From: Macquaria australasica | Taxonomy: Eukaryota; Chordata; Actinopteri; Centrarchiformes; Percichthyidae | Assembly (NCBI GenBank): GCA_005408345.1 | Contig: SEMN01000102.1 | Coordinates: forward strand, 248,001 to 312,000 | Direction: 5' to 3' | DNA length: 64,000 nt | In this document: one piece after another, positions 11,177 to 24,700 of the stretch | How positions within the stretch are numbered: position 1 is the first letter of the stretch | Layout of the letters: the number at the start of each line of letters is the position of its first letter | Notes under the pieces: model-generated | The model's input: only the letters and a program-made list of their open reading frames with translations | Databases searched by the model: none | Told to the model about the DNA's origin: nothing | Position numbers and translations under genes: made by a program

Positions 11177-14100
11177 TCACAGGGAAAGGATCTCAAACTC
11201 TTCATCTTCTGAATCAAAGAACCGCTCCAACCTGTCCGAATCTGAGAAATCTGCGAAGTGAGTGTCAACACATAAAAGAAAAAAAACCCCATTAAAATTC
11301 ATTTTCATTAACTGAATTTTTGGGAATATATTGTGCAAAAGATAGGCAGTTCATTTACCAGGAGTGAGGTTAAGTGCATCCACACTGACCATGTGAGAGG
11401 GCTGACTGTCTACTAGTTCAAACATGGGCAAGCCCCCTCTGTTGCAGGACAACTAGAAGAGAAGGACCAGCATTTTATCATGTACACATTCCTCTAACAG
11501 GAAAGTGGTGCTTTATTTAACTGCTATAGCGGAGTCAAAGAAGCAACAAAAGAGTGTTCACAGAAACATACCCTTCTTATGCGCATACACCAGTCATCAA
11601 ACTCGTCCTCTGTTCTGCAAAAGAAACCCTGGCAGAAACCAGAAGACAATTAGCTATGTAACATTTGTGTTACCGTAAAACGTTTTCAGTCTGCTCACAT
11701 TCATATTTAACAACGAGCTTTTAGTTCGAGATACAAAAGCTCAGTGCGATAAAACCCTCTCTGGCATTCCTACCGCTGCGATGGATGGGTCCAGTTCACA
11801 GATGTGCATGCGACAGGGTGGGTGCTGACAGTGGTACGTCTCATCAGGGACCTGGCCGTCTTCACATGGCTCCACTGCAGGCTGAGTGGTGTGCGGGTCT
11901 AAATAGACGAGTTCCTCTCCTGAAGAAAAGAAAAGCACATTTATAATTAGATTTTTCTCTTGGTATGAGAAGAATTAATATGGTGAGCATGAGTGTGCAG
12001 TGCACATTTTGAGTGTTTATTTCACAAACACAGAGACTAGACATACCGACATAACCAATGAAGTAATGGGCACTGTTGGGTTTTCCCCCAATAACACCCA
12101 GGGACTGAGGCAGCATGAAGCATTGCTGTGAAAAGAGACAAGAGGGTTTATCTCACCCCAGCTGTAGCTGACTTTGCCTCAGTGGTAATTCAAATACCTG
12201 TTTTCATACATTTTTTAAACCAATTTCCTACGGACAACATAAATTACATTTTCAACCATTTTGCTAAGCATAAAATTTGTTCTTTTAGATTATTAGTGTA
12301 GGTTTAGTTGCTCAAGGCATTTGCGTTGTGGGCAAACCTACAGAAAGCCACCCGGCAAGGTCGATGTAAAACCAGGTAACTTGTGGATTTCCAGTGAATA
12401 AACCTGAGCACAGTACAGTGTCTTTGTTTTGAAATGTAGGCTATACATATCCTCACAGTACAGCATTACCACAATGAAACCAGCGTATATCTTGATGTTT
12501 ATCAAGAAAAATCAAGCAAAATCAAGATTCTGGACAAAAGACTATTTGGAGTGGTGCGATGTTTGGGATGTGGCATGTGTTGCATCTGTATGCCAACCAC
12601 AGTTACCTAATTGAGGTTTTGCAGCTACGTGAGAGCACGTAGACTGGCACAAAGAAGCTTACAACTCCTTTCAGATTTGTAATCCATCACAGTGAACATC
12701 AGGCCCTCATTTATTTTTATTAAAGTAACCTTACTATTGTGAGACAATGACAGCACAGACTCGTTTGAAGTCTGCGCTCCATCACCACACAAGGGTAATG
12801 TAACTTTGACAACTTTTAATGATAACACACTGGAATTAATGAAAAAATGAGAGGCTGATCTTAAAAACTATGGAAAATGTCAAAGTCAGTGTTTGTATAG
12901 TTGCTCATGCAGTTAGAATTGACTGGAATGAAAAGAAGGGATGGAGCAGGTGGCCTTGTTTTACATAAGGCCCACATGCAAGTTCAGAGGTATGTTTGTG
13001 GATATCAGAGTCATAAAAATGTTAAACAGTAAATTTTAAAAGGCCATTATCTCCCATACAAAAACCTCTGAGATTGAGTAATTGATTGTTTTAATATATA
13101 TACATACAATGGGAATATACACCTTGAAGTACCTCACCTTAAGGGTTTCGATGTAGGCTTCATTTATATCGCTCAGGCCCAGCCTGAGGGGGATGAGCAG
13201 GACCAAAGGCTTCCAGAGAGCCGTCTCCTCCTCGGCCAGGGCACACGCCCCCTCCAGGCAGCCATTGAGCTCCCCCACTCCCTCTGGCTCAGCACAGGCT
13301 CCTGCCATGTCCAGCCACGGCATACACAGACGCTCTGCAGTGACGAAAATTAACACAAAATTGCTGAAAAATGACTGTCTATTCAGGAGGAAAAAAAGAC
13401 AAAAAAGACAAAAAAAACAAAAACACGTCTTAGATTCAGTTTGTGGCCTACGTTAAGAAGAATTTCACTGTACTAGATAAGCATTAGGTTATGCAGTAGA
13501 CTCAGGTAAGAAAAGGATTAAAACAGACCAGCTCTGAAGTAAAATACTGACACTGACCTTTCTGTTTTAGTCTAATTAAGACAGCAATCCATCTAATGGA
13601 AGCTTTCTACTTAAAGACCTTTTTTTAATCTCTTCTTTGTATATTTGCACCTGGACAAGTACCAAAATACTGTTGCTGGATGAACTTGTTTTCTTTACTC
13701 CAACTCACTATTGTAATGTCATTCACATTTCATTTTAAGCCAGAAACTTGTCCTGTAATAACAGAGTGACAGCGTCAGTATCACTAAGCTGAGTTAGAAT
13801 AGTTTGCAAGAGCACGAATAATAACACAACGAGGCTGTAGGCGTGATGACGTTTAATGTCCCCGACAACCTCTGTAGTCTCATTTAGGCACTTGTTAGCA
13901 ACCGCCTTTTTTTAAGACACGTAAAAGCTTCAAAATTCACAGGTGGAGTATTTACTGACGTATTTTATGTCGTAGAACAAAACGTGAAAAACTCTTAAGC
14001 TTGTGTTAACCACAGACCTTATTTAAGTCATCTAACCAAAAACCCATTCAAGAAACCCACTGACTTTGAGACGAGGGAACTGGATGTGCAAAAATGCTGA

Positions 14101-17100
14101 CTCGTTTCCAGGTTTTAGGACTCATTGCTGTAGCACTCTATAATAAGATTTAGCTTTAGCTTAACCTGGAGTACAAGTACTGGAGTGACATTTAAACTGC
14201 TGATGCTAATGAATGATAAGAGGGAAAAAAAGCACTCAAGCACAAAGCTGTTGCACTCACTGATCTCCTCGATGACCACAGTGTTGTCCATCGCCACGTG
14301 CACAACTAATCTGCTCCACGTATCAAACACTGCCAGCTTCCTGAAAGCAAGACAGCACACTGAGACAGTCAGACTTATGTGTGTTTTACCAAATTGAAAA
14401 GACATTTCTTTAAATAGTTTAAATCCTCCTCAGTGTACAGTATCTTTCATGTCTGTTTTTGTTAACTGTTTAACAGTGGGATGGATGAATATATATGGGG
14501 GAGAGGGGAAAAGAAAGACGTCATTATATCATGCTCGAGCACAAGAATGCACTTGCAAGCATGACGTGATACACATTCCTGCCGCCACTTTCACACTATT
14601 ACACTGATTGACTGTTGGTAGCGCTAATAAGTTAAAGGGAAACTCCGGTATTTTTAAACCTGGGCCTTATTTTGACCAATTTCGGGGTCTAAATGACTAA
14701 TAGTTACCAAAGGTTTTGTAATTGTAATTGCAAGTAATCCTTTGGGGCAATTGCTCCTGTGAAAAGTACATCCACTAAAAGTGCTCAACCTCTCGCGAGA
14801 TTTCAGAGCGAGCCTTTACCTTGAGTGAGACTTTCTGTTTCTGGTTAAACAAAAAGGATCTTACTCTTTAACAAACGGTCTGTCTCTGCAGGGATCCTTT
14901 CCATAATGTTGTCAGACACTTAGAATAACAGTCTGAGCCTGTCAGTGGCAAAAACAAGCACTTTTAGTGGACGTACTTTTCACAGTTACCCAAAAGTATT
15001 ACGCTGCGGCCATTGCAGCCCATTCGCAGATGCTGGCGGAGGCGATCTACTGGACCAATTCCAAAACTTTTGGTAAGTATTAGTCATTTACATCATTTAT
15101 TTTCTCTTTAAATATCTTTGGGTTTTGGATTTTAAGTTGGACAAAACAAGCAATTTGACGGCATCCCCTTGGGCTCTGGCAACTCTTGACAAGTAAATTT
15201 TTGTTTTACATGAATTGTAAAAATAATCAATAGTTGCAGATATAAAATATAAAATCTGGAAAACTTGCAGCTTCTTTACAGTACTTACTTCAGAACCTGG
15301 GCGACTGTGTTCGGTCCATACCACTGGCCAATAGGCTTTCCCTCTCCAACTCCCATTTGGGCTGCAGCATTTAGGAACAAAAAAAGAAACAGTTTTATGC
15401 TAACTTATTCAGGGCTGTCTGGGTGAGTCCTTGATATAATTAGAAAAGTTCGACACTCACTACTTACCAATTTGATGGATGGAATAATAGCTGTCTTTTT
15501 TGTCAATGAAGGCGTTGAGAATACTGATGTACTCTTCTCTTTGTTTCTGGCCTCTGGCCCATCTCCAGTCTGAGAACAAAAAGACAGTTATCATGCCTGT
15601 TTAAAACAAGCTCTGTCTGGTATTGTCTGCTCTCTGGAGAAGAGCTGTTAGTGCCACACAGTGAGAAAAGCTGGTTTCATCTACGTATATCTATATCTAT
15701 ATCTATCTAAAATCAAGGCAGAAACCCATTTTTTGATTTCTTAAAGTTGTCTTACCTCTGCCTAAATGTCTACACGCCAAGGCCTCGCCTAGGATCATCT
15801 GGCCGCACCGTAACATACATCCCCATCCTGTATCTGATGTTGGCCCTGTCCCACCTGTGACACATTCAAGAATCATGAATGAGACCCCCCCCTTTTGTAA
15901 TTAGATGTGAAAACCCGGATGACTCAGATCTCCGAACTCATCATGTATAGTTGAGGGGCTCAACTAAAACACACACGACTTCACTTACCAATTGGTGGGA
16001 AGTTTTTTCTGTATGTGAACCACAGCCGTGAAGTGACATCGGATAAAATCTCATCTTTCTCTACATGAAGACCAGAAATCACCATGTTACAATACATCCA
16101 CAGAGAAAAGTGTATATAATATGATTCTTAACTTAAATACTCATTTCTCTCCGTCTCACATACACGTTATATTTCACAGTCCTACCTGTGAGTGCATTGT
16201 ATTCTTTCCCTAAGATCCACACAGGCTCTGAGGTCTCAGGAAAATCTTCAAACTCTCCAAAGCGAAGTGTGTCGTACGTCAAGGTAGCTGCAAAAGAGGA
16301 CCAGAGTTAACTGTAAGTCTGTGGGGAATTACAGGGGAGAAACTGCTGGCGGTCAGCCGTGTTGCTGACCACTAACCACTTGCTGCAGCTAATAAAAAAT
16401 GAGGCTACAATCTGTCAGCGAGTAAAGATGGAGTATCCATTAGTTGCTTGAGAGGGATTGCAGTCACTTCCAGGAAGGATGTTCTATATAAACCCATCCG
16501 TAAAAAGTATCTAGGATTTTGAATCTTTATTTCTGGAGATTAACCCGGGTCTCATTTTATATGCAAGGGAGCAAGTGAAGGAGGAATCTCTCTGTGGGAT
16601 AAATAAAGTATCAAGTTTCAGCTTCCTGCCAAATGCATTTCATAGTGAAACACACTTCACAAACAAGCCTGACGAAGGAAGGACAAACTTAAATTGTATT
16701 TAAAGGGGTAAACAATTGTACTTAACATATGTTGGGAGACTTGTAAGAGAGTGCAGCAGAGGCCAACATATAAAAAAATCGCACGCAAAAAAAATACCCA
16801 CTGAATCCTACACTTCCCATAATGCACCAGGATACTGTTATTCGTTGTACCCTGACCCTCTCTGCCTGGTAAATGTCCACATCTTTCATAAAGTTCATAA
16901 CCCCATTTTGTAAGTCAGGCTTTCTCTTATAAATGTGTAATCTTCAAGCCTAGGCCAAGATAACCCTGAAGACACCACGATGACATCGTTAGGGTTATTT
17001 TCTCAAGACTTAAAAAAGCTCTTCCACAGTACATACAAACTACTCAGCACTCTACAAACCCCAAAGCCTTAAAGACTCTCAATATATGTAAATTGTACAA

Positions 17101-18271
17101 TTGTCTGAACCTTTTAATTTATTTTTGTCTTTTTTTAAATTCACCCCTTAACATTCACCCTTGGCATGTGTCTGTTATTGTTTGTTATTACAGTTTTGCA
17201 ATAAAAACTATACAAAAAAAAAAAAAAAGAAGCTCCTCCAGAGCCACAGATTACATTTTACAGCTGTTTCCCAGGCTGGATGATACCCAGTAACTGAACT
17301 TGATGTGTGAAACTGGATTGCCCTTTTAATAACAGAGGATACATAATGACAACACACGTGACAAACTGACAAAGTCAAACAAATCTATCAATATCTGAAA
17401 AAAGTCTCGCTTGTGCAATTAGCTGGTAATAAATACGTACGTAGATACGCAAGTTGGTGCTGTTAAGAAAGTGCGACGGGGGAAAAGCAACCTCAGTAAC
17501 AGTCAGCAGTTAAAGATACCGGGCTCAAAGCCAGGTGCAACGGTCACGGACACCATTAAAGGGTTCGCTTCCCTTTATTCACTTGAAAATGTTTAAAGAA
17601 CATATAGGTTTCTGCCACCACTTGACTTTATCCACATAACTAACAGCAGAACAAAACAAGTCGGCTCTTGCTCGCTACCCGTCAGTCAGGCAGCTTGGAC
17701 ACAGAAAGCTGTGATTAACAGGTCCACAGCTACAGAACGAAGAGGTGTATTTGTAGATGCGATACCACATAACTTCTCACAGCCGATAGCATTCCCGCTG
17801 CTAACAGCAGCCCAGTAACTGACGTGATGGTGACAGTGCAGCGACTGGGGTGTTCATCTTGGGCGTAGCGTAACGCTAGCATGAACAGCCACACCAAGGA
17901 CAGAAGGCAAATTATTAAGAGTGAAACTCAACAGCGACACATGACATTGACACAGGCGATATCTGGACACCGTGCAGGACGTTGTGCGGCTGGACGGCGA
18001 GCTGTCAACGCGGGGAATCCACCACATTTAGCAATAACAGCAGGCTAACGTTAGTTAGCAGTTAGCTTTAGTCATCACTTTAGCAGGCTAACGTCACCGA
18101 GGCTACAAAGGGTCTGTGTTGGGCTGGCAGCTGAAGTCCTGTCATGACAGAGCAGGAGATTTGTTGCCAGGTATGAAACTGCGTTGCTGTGATTATTTTC
18201 TGGCCAGATTATCTTGCGAAGGGAGAGAAAAAACGTTATTTTACTATAAGATCTCGTTTACCTGCATCCAT
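11177..18271 (-). CDS. atg4b: Cysteine protease ATG4B
   Basis: Processes and delipidates LC3/GABARAP proteins in autophagy. Thirteen exons: 18271-18262, 16287-16186, 16060-15989, 15854-15756, 15569-15468, 15361-15289, 14340-14261, 13334-13138, 12125-12047, 11919-11774, 11628-11572, 11452-11359 and 11250-11177. Exon lengths fit the phases exactly and give 394 residues (human 393). The catalytic Cys is in SDTGWGCMLRCGQM (Cys74, as in human). The Asp and His are in VYLDPHTTQPAVEP, about residues 279 and 281. WYGPNTVAQVLK and LLIPLRLGLSDINEAY are family blocks. The C-terminus EEFEILSL keeps the FxxL LC3-interacting motif known for ATG4B. Exon 1 encodes only MDA plus one base, so it cannot be seen as an ORF; it was found from the donor gtaaac and its fit to exon 2. 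Confidence 0.96.
14632..15105. mobile_element. TTAA-flanked non-autonomous transposon (family B), copy 1
   Basis: Begins TTAAAGGGAAACTCCGG and carries the blocks aaacctgggccttatttt, ggggtctaaatgactaat and ccaattccaaaacttttgg, all shared with the copy at 54923-55310. It sits in atg4b intron 6 (between exons 6 and 7). The right end is eroded; a family C fragment follows at once. Confidence 0.6.
15118..15270. repeat. Dispersed repeat family C fragment
   Basis: Contains ttgggttttgga, acaaaacaagcaatttga and ccttgggctctgg, the same blocks as at 23260-23330 and 58735-58795. It is intronic in atg4b, next to a family B element. Confidence 0.6.
16750..17295. repeat. Dispersed repeat family D, copy 1
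   Basis: Blocks cctacacttcccataatgca, ctctctgcctggtaaatg, agataaccctgaagaca and agggttattttctcaaga recur in the same order at 30391-30790 and 24913-25215. It is in atg4b intron 1. An A-rich run near 17214-17228 interrupts it. Confidence 0.55.
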
Positions 18272-18450
18272 CCCGACGGTCTTCACCCTATCTTGTTTGT
18301 TGTTCTCGGCACTCCGATCCGCTTGACCAATGGGAAGAGAGTCCTGCTGTGGTATTCGGAGAGAGGCGGGACATTTCTTACGACATCCAATAAGATCTGG
18401 GAGGGGGGTTATTTTGCCCTAACCAATCAGTAGTAGCTGACGTATCCGTC
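18262..18450 (-). promoter_or_regulatory. atg4b promoter region
   Basis: The sequence just upstream of the ATG on the minus strand carries two CCAAT elements (plus-strand ccaat at about 18327 and 18423) and no TATA box. CpG content rises across 17700-18300. It fits a housekeeping promoter; the transcription start is not determined. Confidence 0.4.
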
Positions 18451-21400
18451 CCGTTGAAAACAGTGTATGGTGTGTTCACGTTACAGATTATCTGACCATA
18501 AGGCAGTTATAATGGATATTATTGTTTTACTCAATTTAACAAATCCATAGAGCCTATAGTTAAGTTAATGAAAGCCTTCTTCTACATGACAATCAAAAAT
18601 GATGTATTTTTAAAAAAAATTCAGAATTGGGGCAAATATATGAGATCCTATGGCAATGATATGGCAAAATGTAAATATCTCAAGGAAGATGGGCTGCTGA
18701 AAACCTTTCAGAGGAGGCACAGCTGCAGTTGAGTGAATGCCAGAACAAGTTAAAGACGATCTATTGACAGACAGACAGACAGCCCCTCGGCTCTTGTGAG
18801 AAGGAAATGGATAGAGGAAGGTTTCTTTTGTCTAGAAAAACCCCAAATAAAAAACTCATCAATAGACACTTAAATATAAAAATAAAGCTGCAATCTTGTT
18901 AATTATCCCAACGAAGACTGATACCTATTGTTCAGATTCTTACAGTAAACCTTTATAGATTTAAAAAACATCACAACCTCTAAACTGCAATAAATTGTAT
19001 ATTACTAAAATTGCATACCATCAGTGGAAGGGTGAAGTGGAACAAGGACGGTTTGAGATGCAGTTTTAAACACCTAAGCTTAACTGCGGCTCAGTAATTC
19101 GCAAATATACAGTAGAGCCCAGCTGTTTAGTTTCTTACATTTAGTCAGAAGCACTTAGTTGTAAAATGAGGTGGATGATGTCGTCATTGGAGACTCTAAT
19201 GTCCTTAATTCATTCAATTAAAGTGTTTAACTGGCATTTCATCATGTCACATACTGGTTAAATCTGTCGGCCAGTCTGTCTAGTGATTCTGATTCAGCCA
19301 CTAGGTGGTAACAAATAGCCATTAATGTTTGTACCATCTCTTATTCTTTTTACAGTCTGTAAATACAATCATTCACACCAAGATGTATCTGACCTTAGAA
19401 GTAAACACAAAGACACTGTCAACATGGTGCTGCTGACCAGCTGGTGTAATGGACCTGGACTGAGTGAAGCCTTTGCCCGAGACAATTGTCTTACATGAGG
19501 TTTTGACAGAGCAACACTGCTGTTGGAAGGTTTTACAATTTTGTCCTGTTGCTGCAGTTTGAAACCTCAAAACGTTCAATAATCAACTGTAAAAAATTGT
19601 TTGGGCTGAAAATCGGATAAAGCATGCAGCTGGGAGAAATACATAAAAAGCACTATGTTAAGCAAAAGGCTTCTACTAGAATTAAAACAGTAGGTGTGCA
19701 TTTTAAAATAATGATCAAATCAAATCAAATTCTGTGAGATGTACACAAAACACACAAAATAATTTAGCCCACAAATGTATTGGACATGAACTTTGAGAAT
19801 AAATATAAATCAAAGTTTTAATTTGGTGCAGAGGCATTGTTTTTTTTAAAAATCCCTCCCTCTAAAGGATAATTTACTGTAAAGCAGCCAAAGATGGTTC
19901 ATGGTACATGGTACTTCAGATGTTACAGTAAAATTTCAAGGATTAGAATAATTTGATTTATTTCTACTTACTTCTTTCTTATTATATTTATTTGATTTGA
20001 GGTGTGGTTTTGCCCACAAACATCTGTTACAGAATTTTAAGATTACTTTCACTCAGTTTTCATAAGTTTCAGTGTCCAAAAGTTTACCACAAAGAGCCAA
20101 ACTGTCTTGCTTAATTCTTACCGCTGAATACAAACATTTGGGTGTATAAAGTAAATAAAACTAAATGAGTTCAGCCTGGGATTACATGTCCCATACAGTA
20201 CAGGTTGCTAATGAGGCACCATTTAGATTGGATTTATACACCATTTATTTCACCTGGAAGACCCCTCCAATGGACCATTTGACCACTTATCTTCTGGAAA
20301 ACAGCTGCAAAGCAAAATCTGTTTATTAACAAAGCTGCAGACTTGGTGGATTGTTGTAAGAACCGTTTATTATTGTTAATATTTACAGATGAAGATGACT
20401 CACAAACATTTGTTTGTCATTTTCTAGGACTCCTAGTGCTACATGCCATATAAAGGTGAAGTTATTCATGGAATAAATTCTACTCATCAAATGAACTGTT
20501 ATCAAAGTGCTCTAGCTCAGAGAAAAAATTCTGTAACTTGCATTACTGCAATTACAGTACAGCAATATAATACACTGCCCCACAGTGAACAATGAAGAGA
20601 GAGAAAGGGTTGCATTAAATGTATAGTGCTGTGTGAAATACATATATGTAGTAAATGTAGGCTCAATTCATCAGACTCATTAGGGACTGTATGAAAATTA
20701 TTGGGGAAAAAGGAAGGCCCTTCCAGGCGTAATTAGTATTTCATTCATTATTTTATTATGCATTATTCACTACAAGAAGAAAAGCATAAACAATTTAAGA
20801 TGGTGAATCCCAATGTAAACATATGGAACCCCAGTCAAAATGTTTCCTTTCACTGCACGAATTAGTAGAACAAATTGACAATGTGTGAATCTGAACTTGA
20901 ATTACAGGCTGACTTTTTATGACACATTTTGTTTTTTCTTCCTTTCTGTTGTGATGCAGAATAATGTAAAGGAACAACTGTTGGTAGAGATAACATTTAC
21001 TCACTCTAATATCCACAAAGATATGTTTCTCAAAACTGCCATGCCAGTCATGTTTGCTACTAGCTGAGTGGGATGACAAAAATCACAATCCTTGCAAGGG
21101 AAGGCTGAAATAAAATATAAATCTTGAGTGAGAAAAAAAACAAAAGAAAAAAAAACAACCCTCCCCTGCTCTCCCCAAACAATTCAGACTACCCTCCCTT
21201 CAGAAAAAAAACACACATAAACCCTTCCCCTTTTCTGAACCCCCTCACCCTACTAATTTGTGTACAGTCCCTTAGTTAGAAGAAAATATGTTGTATTTTG
21301 CATTTATCTAGCATGCACTAGTTTGTTGGGCCATATTTGCCATCCAGGTGAGAAGTGGAGATTTTTGTAAGACCAAGTCCTCATGAATGGCCTCAAGATC

Positions 21401-21690
21401 CAGAGGAATATTCTCAACTTACATGTCAATATACAGTAGTTACCATTTTCAACCACTGGGGGCAGCCAAACTACTGCCAAACAGGCAGCAAAATGGGCAG
21501 TGGGTGATTTTATACATTCACATCAAACGTGCCATAATATAACCATTAACAATAAATAGACAATCTACCAGAGGAAGCAGAAGAAGCACGGAAAGTCCGT
21601 TTTCTGTGAAGAAAAATAGGTGTTCGTCAATAAAGGCTCAGTGCAATTGAGTGTAAACATAATCCAAAGCAGTGGATGCTTTAGTGGAGT
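18451..21690. other. Intergenic, atg4b to bok
   Basis: No exon is seen on either strand. AT-rich sequence includes A/C-rich runs at 21130-21250 and candidate minus-strand poly(A) signals (tttatt at 20332-20337 and 20366-20371) that could end a bok 3' UTR of about 1.4 kb. Confidence 0.4.
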
Positions 21691-21718
21691 GGTGGTGGTG
21701 GTGGTGGTGGTGGTGGTA
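21691..21718. repeat. (GGT)n microsatellite in bok 3' UTR
   Basis: About nine ggt units, read as (ACC)n on the bok strand, starting 46 bases after the bok stop codon. Confidence 0.8.
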
Positions 21719-21763
21719 TACAGCGCTGGTGAGTCTGCACAGAATCCAGTGTGTGACTTTGTC

Positions 21764-24700
21764 TCACTTCTCCCTGAGGAGGTATAACACGGTGGCCTTC
21801 AGATAGTGTCCGAAGGCACAGACAGCACACACCAGCCAGTGAGAGCGAAAGCTGGGATCAGTGTTCACCACGCACTTTGTTACATCCACCTGTAACAGCA
21901 GAGAGGACGCAGAGTCATACAAGTGCTACAGAGCTCAGCAAATGGACTCTGACTGTGAACACAACAAATATGCAACAAAAAGACCTTATAAATCCCACGT
22001 GTTCTTGATTTGTCAAAACTCTGAGAATCTGCAGTCACAAGATGTGCAGCTTGCCCACAAATATGTTATTTCAAAGCCAAAGCCCTCACTGTAATCTCAC
22101 TTACTTCAAAAATCTACCTCTACTATAACTAGAACACTTTCACAGACTATGAAATTCCACAGAGAGCACAGTTTAGTGTCAGTCCTGACACTAAACACTT
22201 CTCCCTCTTCAGATCCTCCTCCTTCTTCATATCACAAAATGTTATTTAGGTTTCCTATGCACTGACATCATCGGCCAGTGAGGAGTCCCTCATTTGAGCT
22301 TATGAGGTCAGTTATACAATGCATTGCTCTTCATTTTGTCACACTCCACTTATCTTCAAAACAAAGCTGACTTGGGTGCCATGTCTCTGAGTATAAGGAT
22401 TATTTTCATTTGTTCACTTGTTGTGCTCTTTCCAGCAGAGCAGAACACAGACAGAGGCACGCTGCCAGGCCTTGTCCCTTCTTGTGCCTGAGTTTCACTT
22501 TATTGTTTCTGCAGGATTTTTTCAGATGGGCTTTTCCCATTAACAGGATTCTACAGAAGAGACAGTGGCTCTAGTTTATGTCTAGCTGTTAGTTTTAAAA
22601 GTAAAATTCGAGTTAAATGAGCAGACTGATTCTATCATACTATTGTTATGCCACGTTCATTTCATATTGGAGTTACTGTAATTATGAGTTTTCGACTTGT
22701 AAAGAGAGTTCATGTCAACTTCCAAGTCATAATTATGACTGGGAAACTCTGATTTTCTCCTGTATATCTGACTTAGCACTAACTAATGCAGAAGACTGCC
22801 TGAAAACCAAACAAATATGGATGCCTCACATCAGCCAAGGACCATTGTTCAATCTAATTAAACCCAAATTTAATGGATATGTATAATATTTCTATAATAT
22901 CCTACAGGGACATATCTGATAGGGTTTAGTACTCCACGCTGATACTAACAAGTTCTTCTATGTAATATTTTATTGTATATAATATTATAAAATATTCCCA
23001 TGATATTTATTTTTATTCAGTGTTGTATTTGTACCTCATGACTTTATCCACATTTATCTTGTATCATATAGTAATATATTTTCTGTTGTAGCTACTCAGC
23101 AGCAAGTTTACATTTTTCTCTTATACCAGCCAGTCTATCAGTAAAATATATGGACCTGCGTGCAACTGTACATCATATCCAAAAGTTCATAGTTCCAGCT
23201 TCTCAAATGTGAAGATGTGCTGCTTTTCTTTGCTTTACATCTTTGTGAATTGAATATGTTTGGATTTGGGACTCTAGGTCAGACAAAAAGAGCAATTTGA
23301 AGATGTCACCTTGGGCTCTGGAAAATTATAAAGGGTATTAACTATCTTTAGATGTTTTGTAGACCTAACGACTAATCAATTAATCAAGAAAATAATCAGT
23401 AAATTGCAGCTCAAAACACAACCACCCACCCAGAAATATAAAAAAAAGTTCACTTACTTAATCATTTCAAGCCCTATATAATATTGCTGTAATATTCCTA
23501 TAATATCAATGCTGGGACTTAGTACAGACATGTGGCAGGGTTTAGAGATTTTACAGTGAGCTTGACACACTTTGCCACACCCAGCATGGTGCAAACGGGA
23601 GAAAACACACCACCTTCAGTTTACCACTGTGAAACTAGAGGCCTATCATCAGCAACACTCACACAAACAAGTGATCAGGTAAAAAAAAAAGTTTCCCTTA
23701 CCCAGCCCCCTCTCCTTTTTAACCAGGAGGTCAGGCTCTTGCGGACGAACTCCCCCATGCAGTCGACAATGGTATGGACCATAGCTGGGTGACCGTGGCG
23801 AACACAGTCCACTGCCAAGGCTCCCGCCACGGCGTACAAAGAAACCACCTTCCCCCACGTCACACCTGACAGGAGACATACAAGTTGTAGAACAAAGTTA
23901 ACTGCATCCTTACTCAAAGCTTTGTGCACACAGTCATTTATGTCCTGCTATCTGATGTATGAACGCATTGCTAAATCATGCAAATGCAAAACGTTGTGCA
24001 AACAAGTTATTATTTGATATTTTAAGGGTTCTTGGAAAATGGTAAAGCAAAGTGGAGTGACTGCTGTTTTTGAGGAGTTGGAGAAGTTTTTAGTGCAGCA
24101 AACGTCTGTCAGCAGCTCTCTTCAAAGATGGAGGAACAAATTCTAAAAACCTCAGCAGCAGCCAGGCATTACGCCTCCGTGCCTGTCTGTCCCACAAAGA
24201 AGACAACCCAAACACAAGGCTCGGGGCAGCAGGCATGCAGTACGCCTCACTAGATTAGTGAGCAGATCACTTTTCCAAATTAGTTCACATGTTGAGTACA
24301 GCTCTCTGCCGCCACACCATTTACAGTCAAAGCTTCAGACTATTTTTGCAGTGTTCATATGTCCAATGCATACAAACTGAGCCTCAACTCCATCCATCTT
24401 CTGTAACTGTCATCTGATTCATGTCTAGAATCTCATAAACGGAGGTCATGTTTCTCTTTAACTGTGAAATCTGGTACCCTTCAATGTGTGAACACTGCTG
24501 TCTAACTTAACTTCCTCTTTTAAAACCAACTTTTTGCTACAGGGTGCTAAAAAAAAAAGGAGCATCTAAAACATAAAAGATCAGAGAAGTCTGGCAGCTA
24601 ATTCTACTAGTTGTACCACCTTATTGTAATCAACAAGGTGGGAGGAGATAAAGCATGAAGGAATACTAAAGCAACATCTCCCTGTTGAAAAATGTGAAAA

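Noticed and set aside
18116..18433. 105-codon plus-strand ORF across the atg4b promoter
   Set aside because: Overlaps atg4b exon 1 and promoter on the other strand; no domain or splice support.
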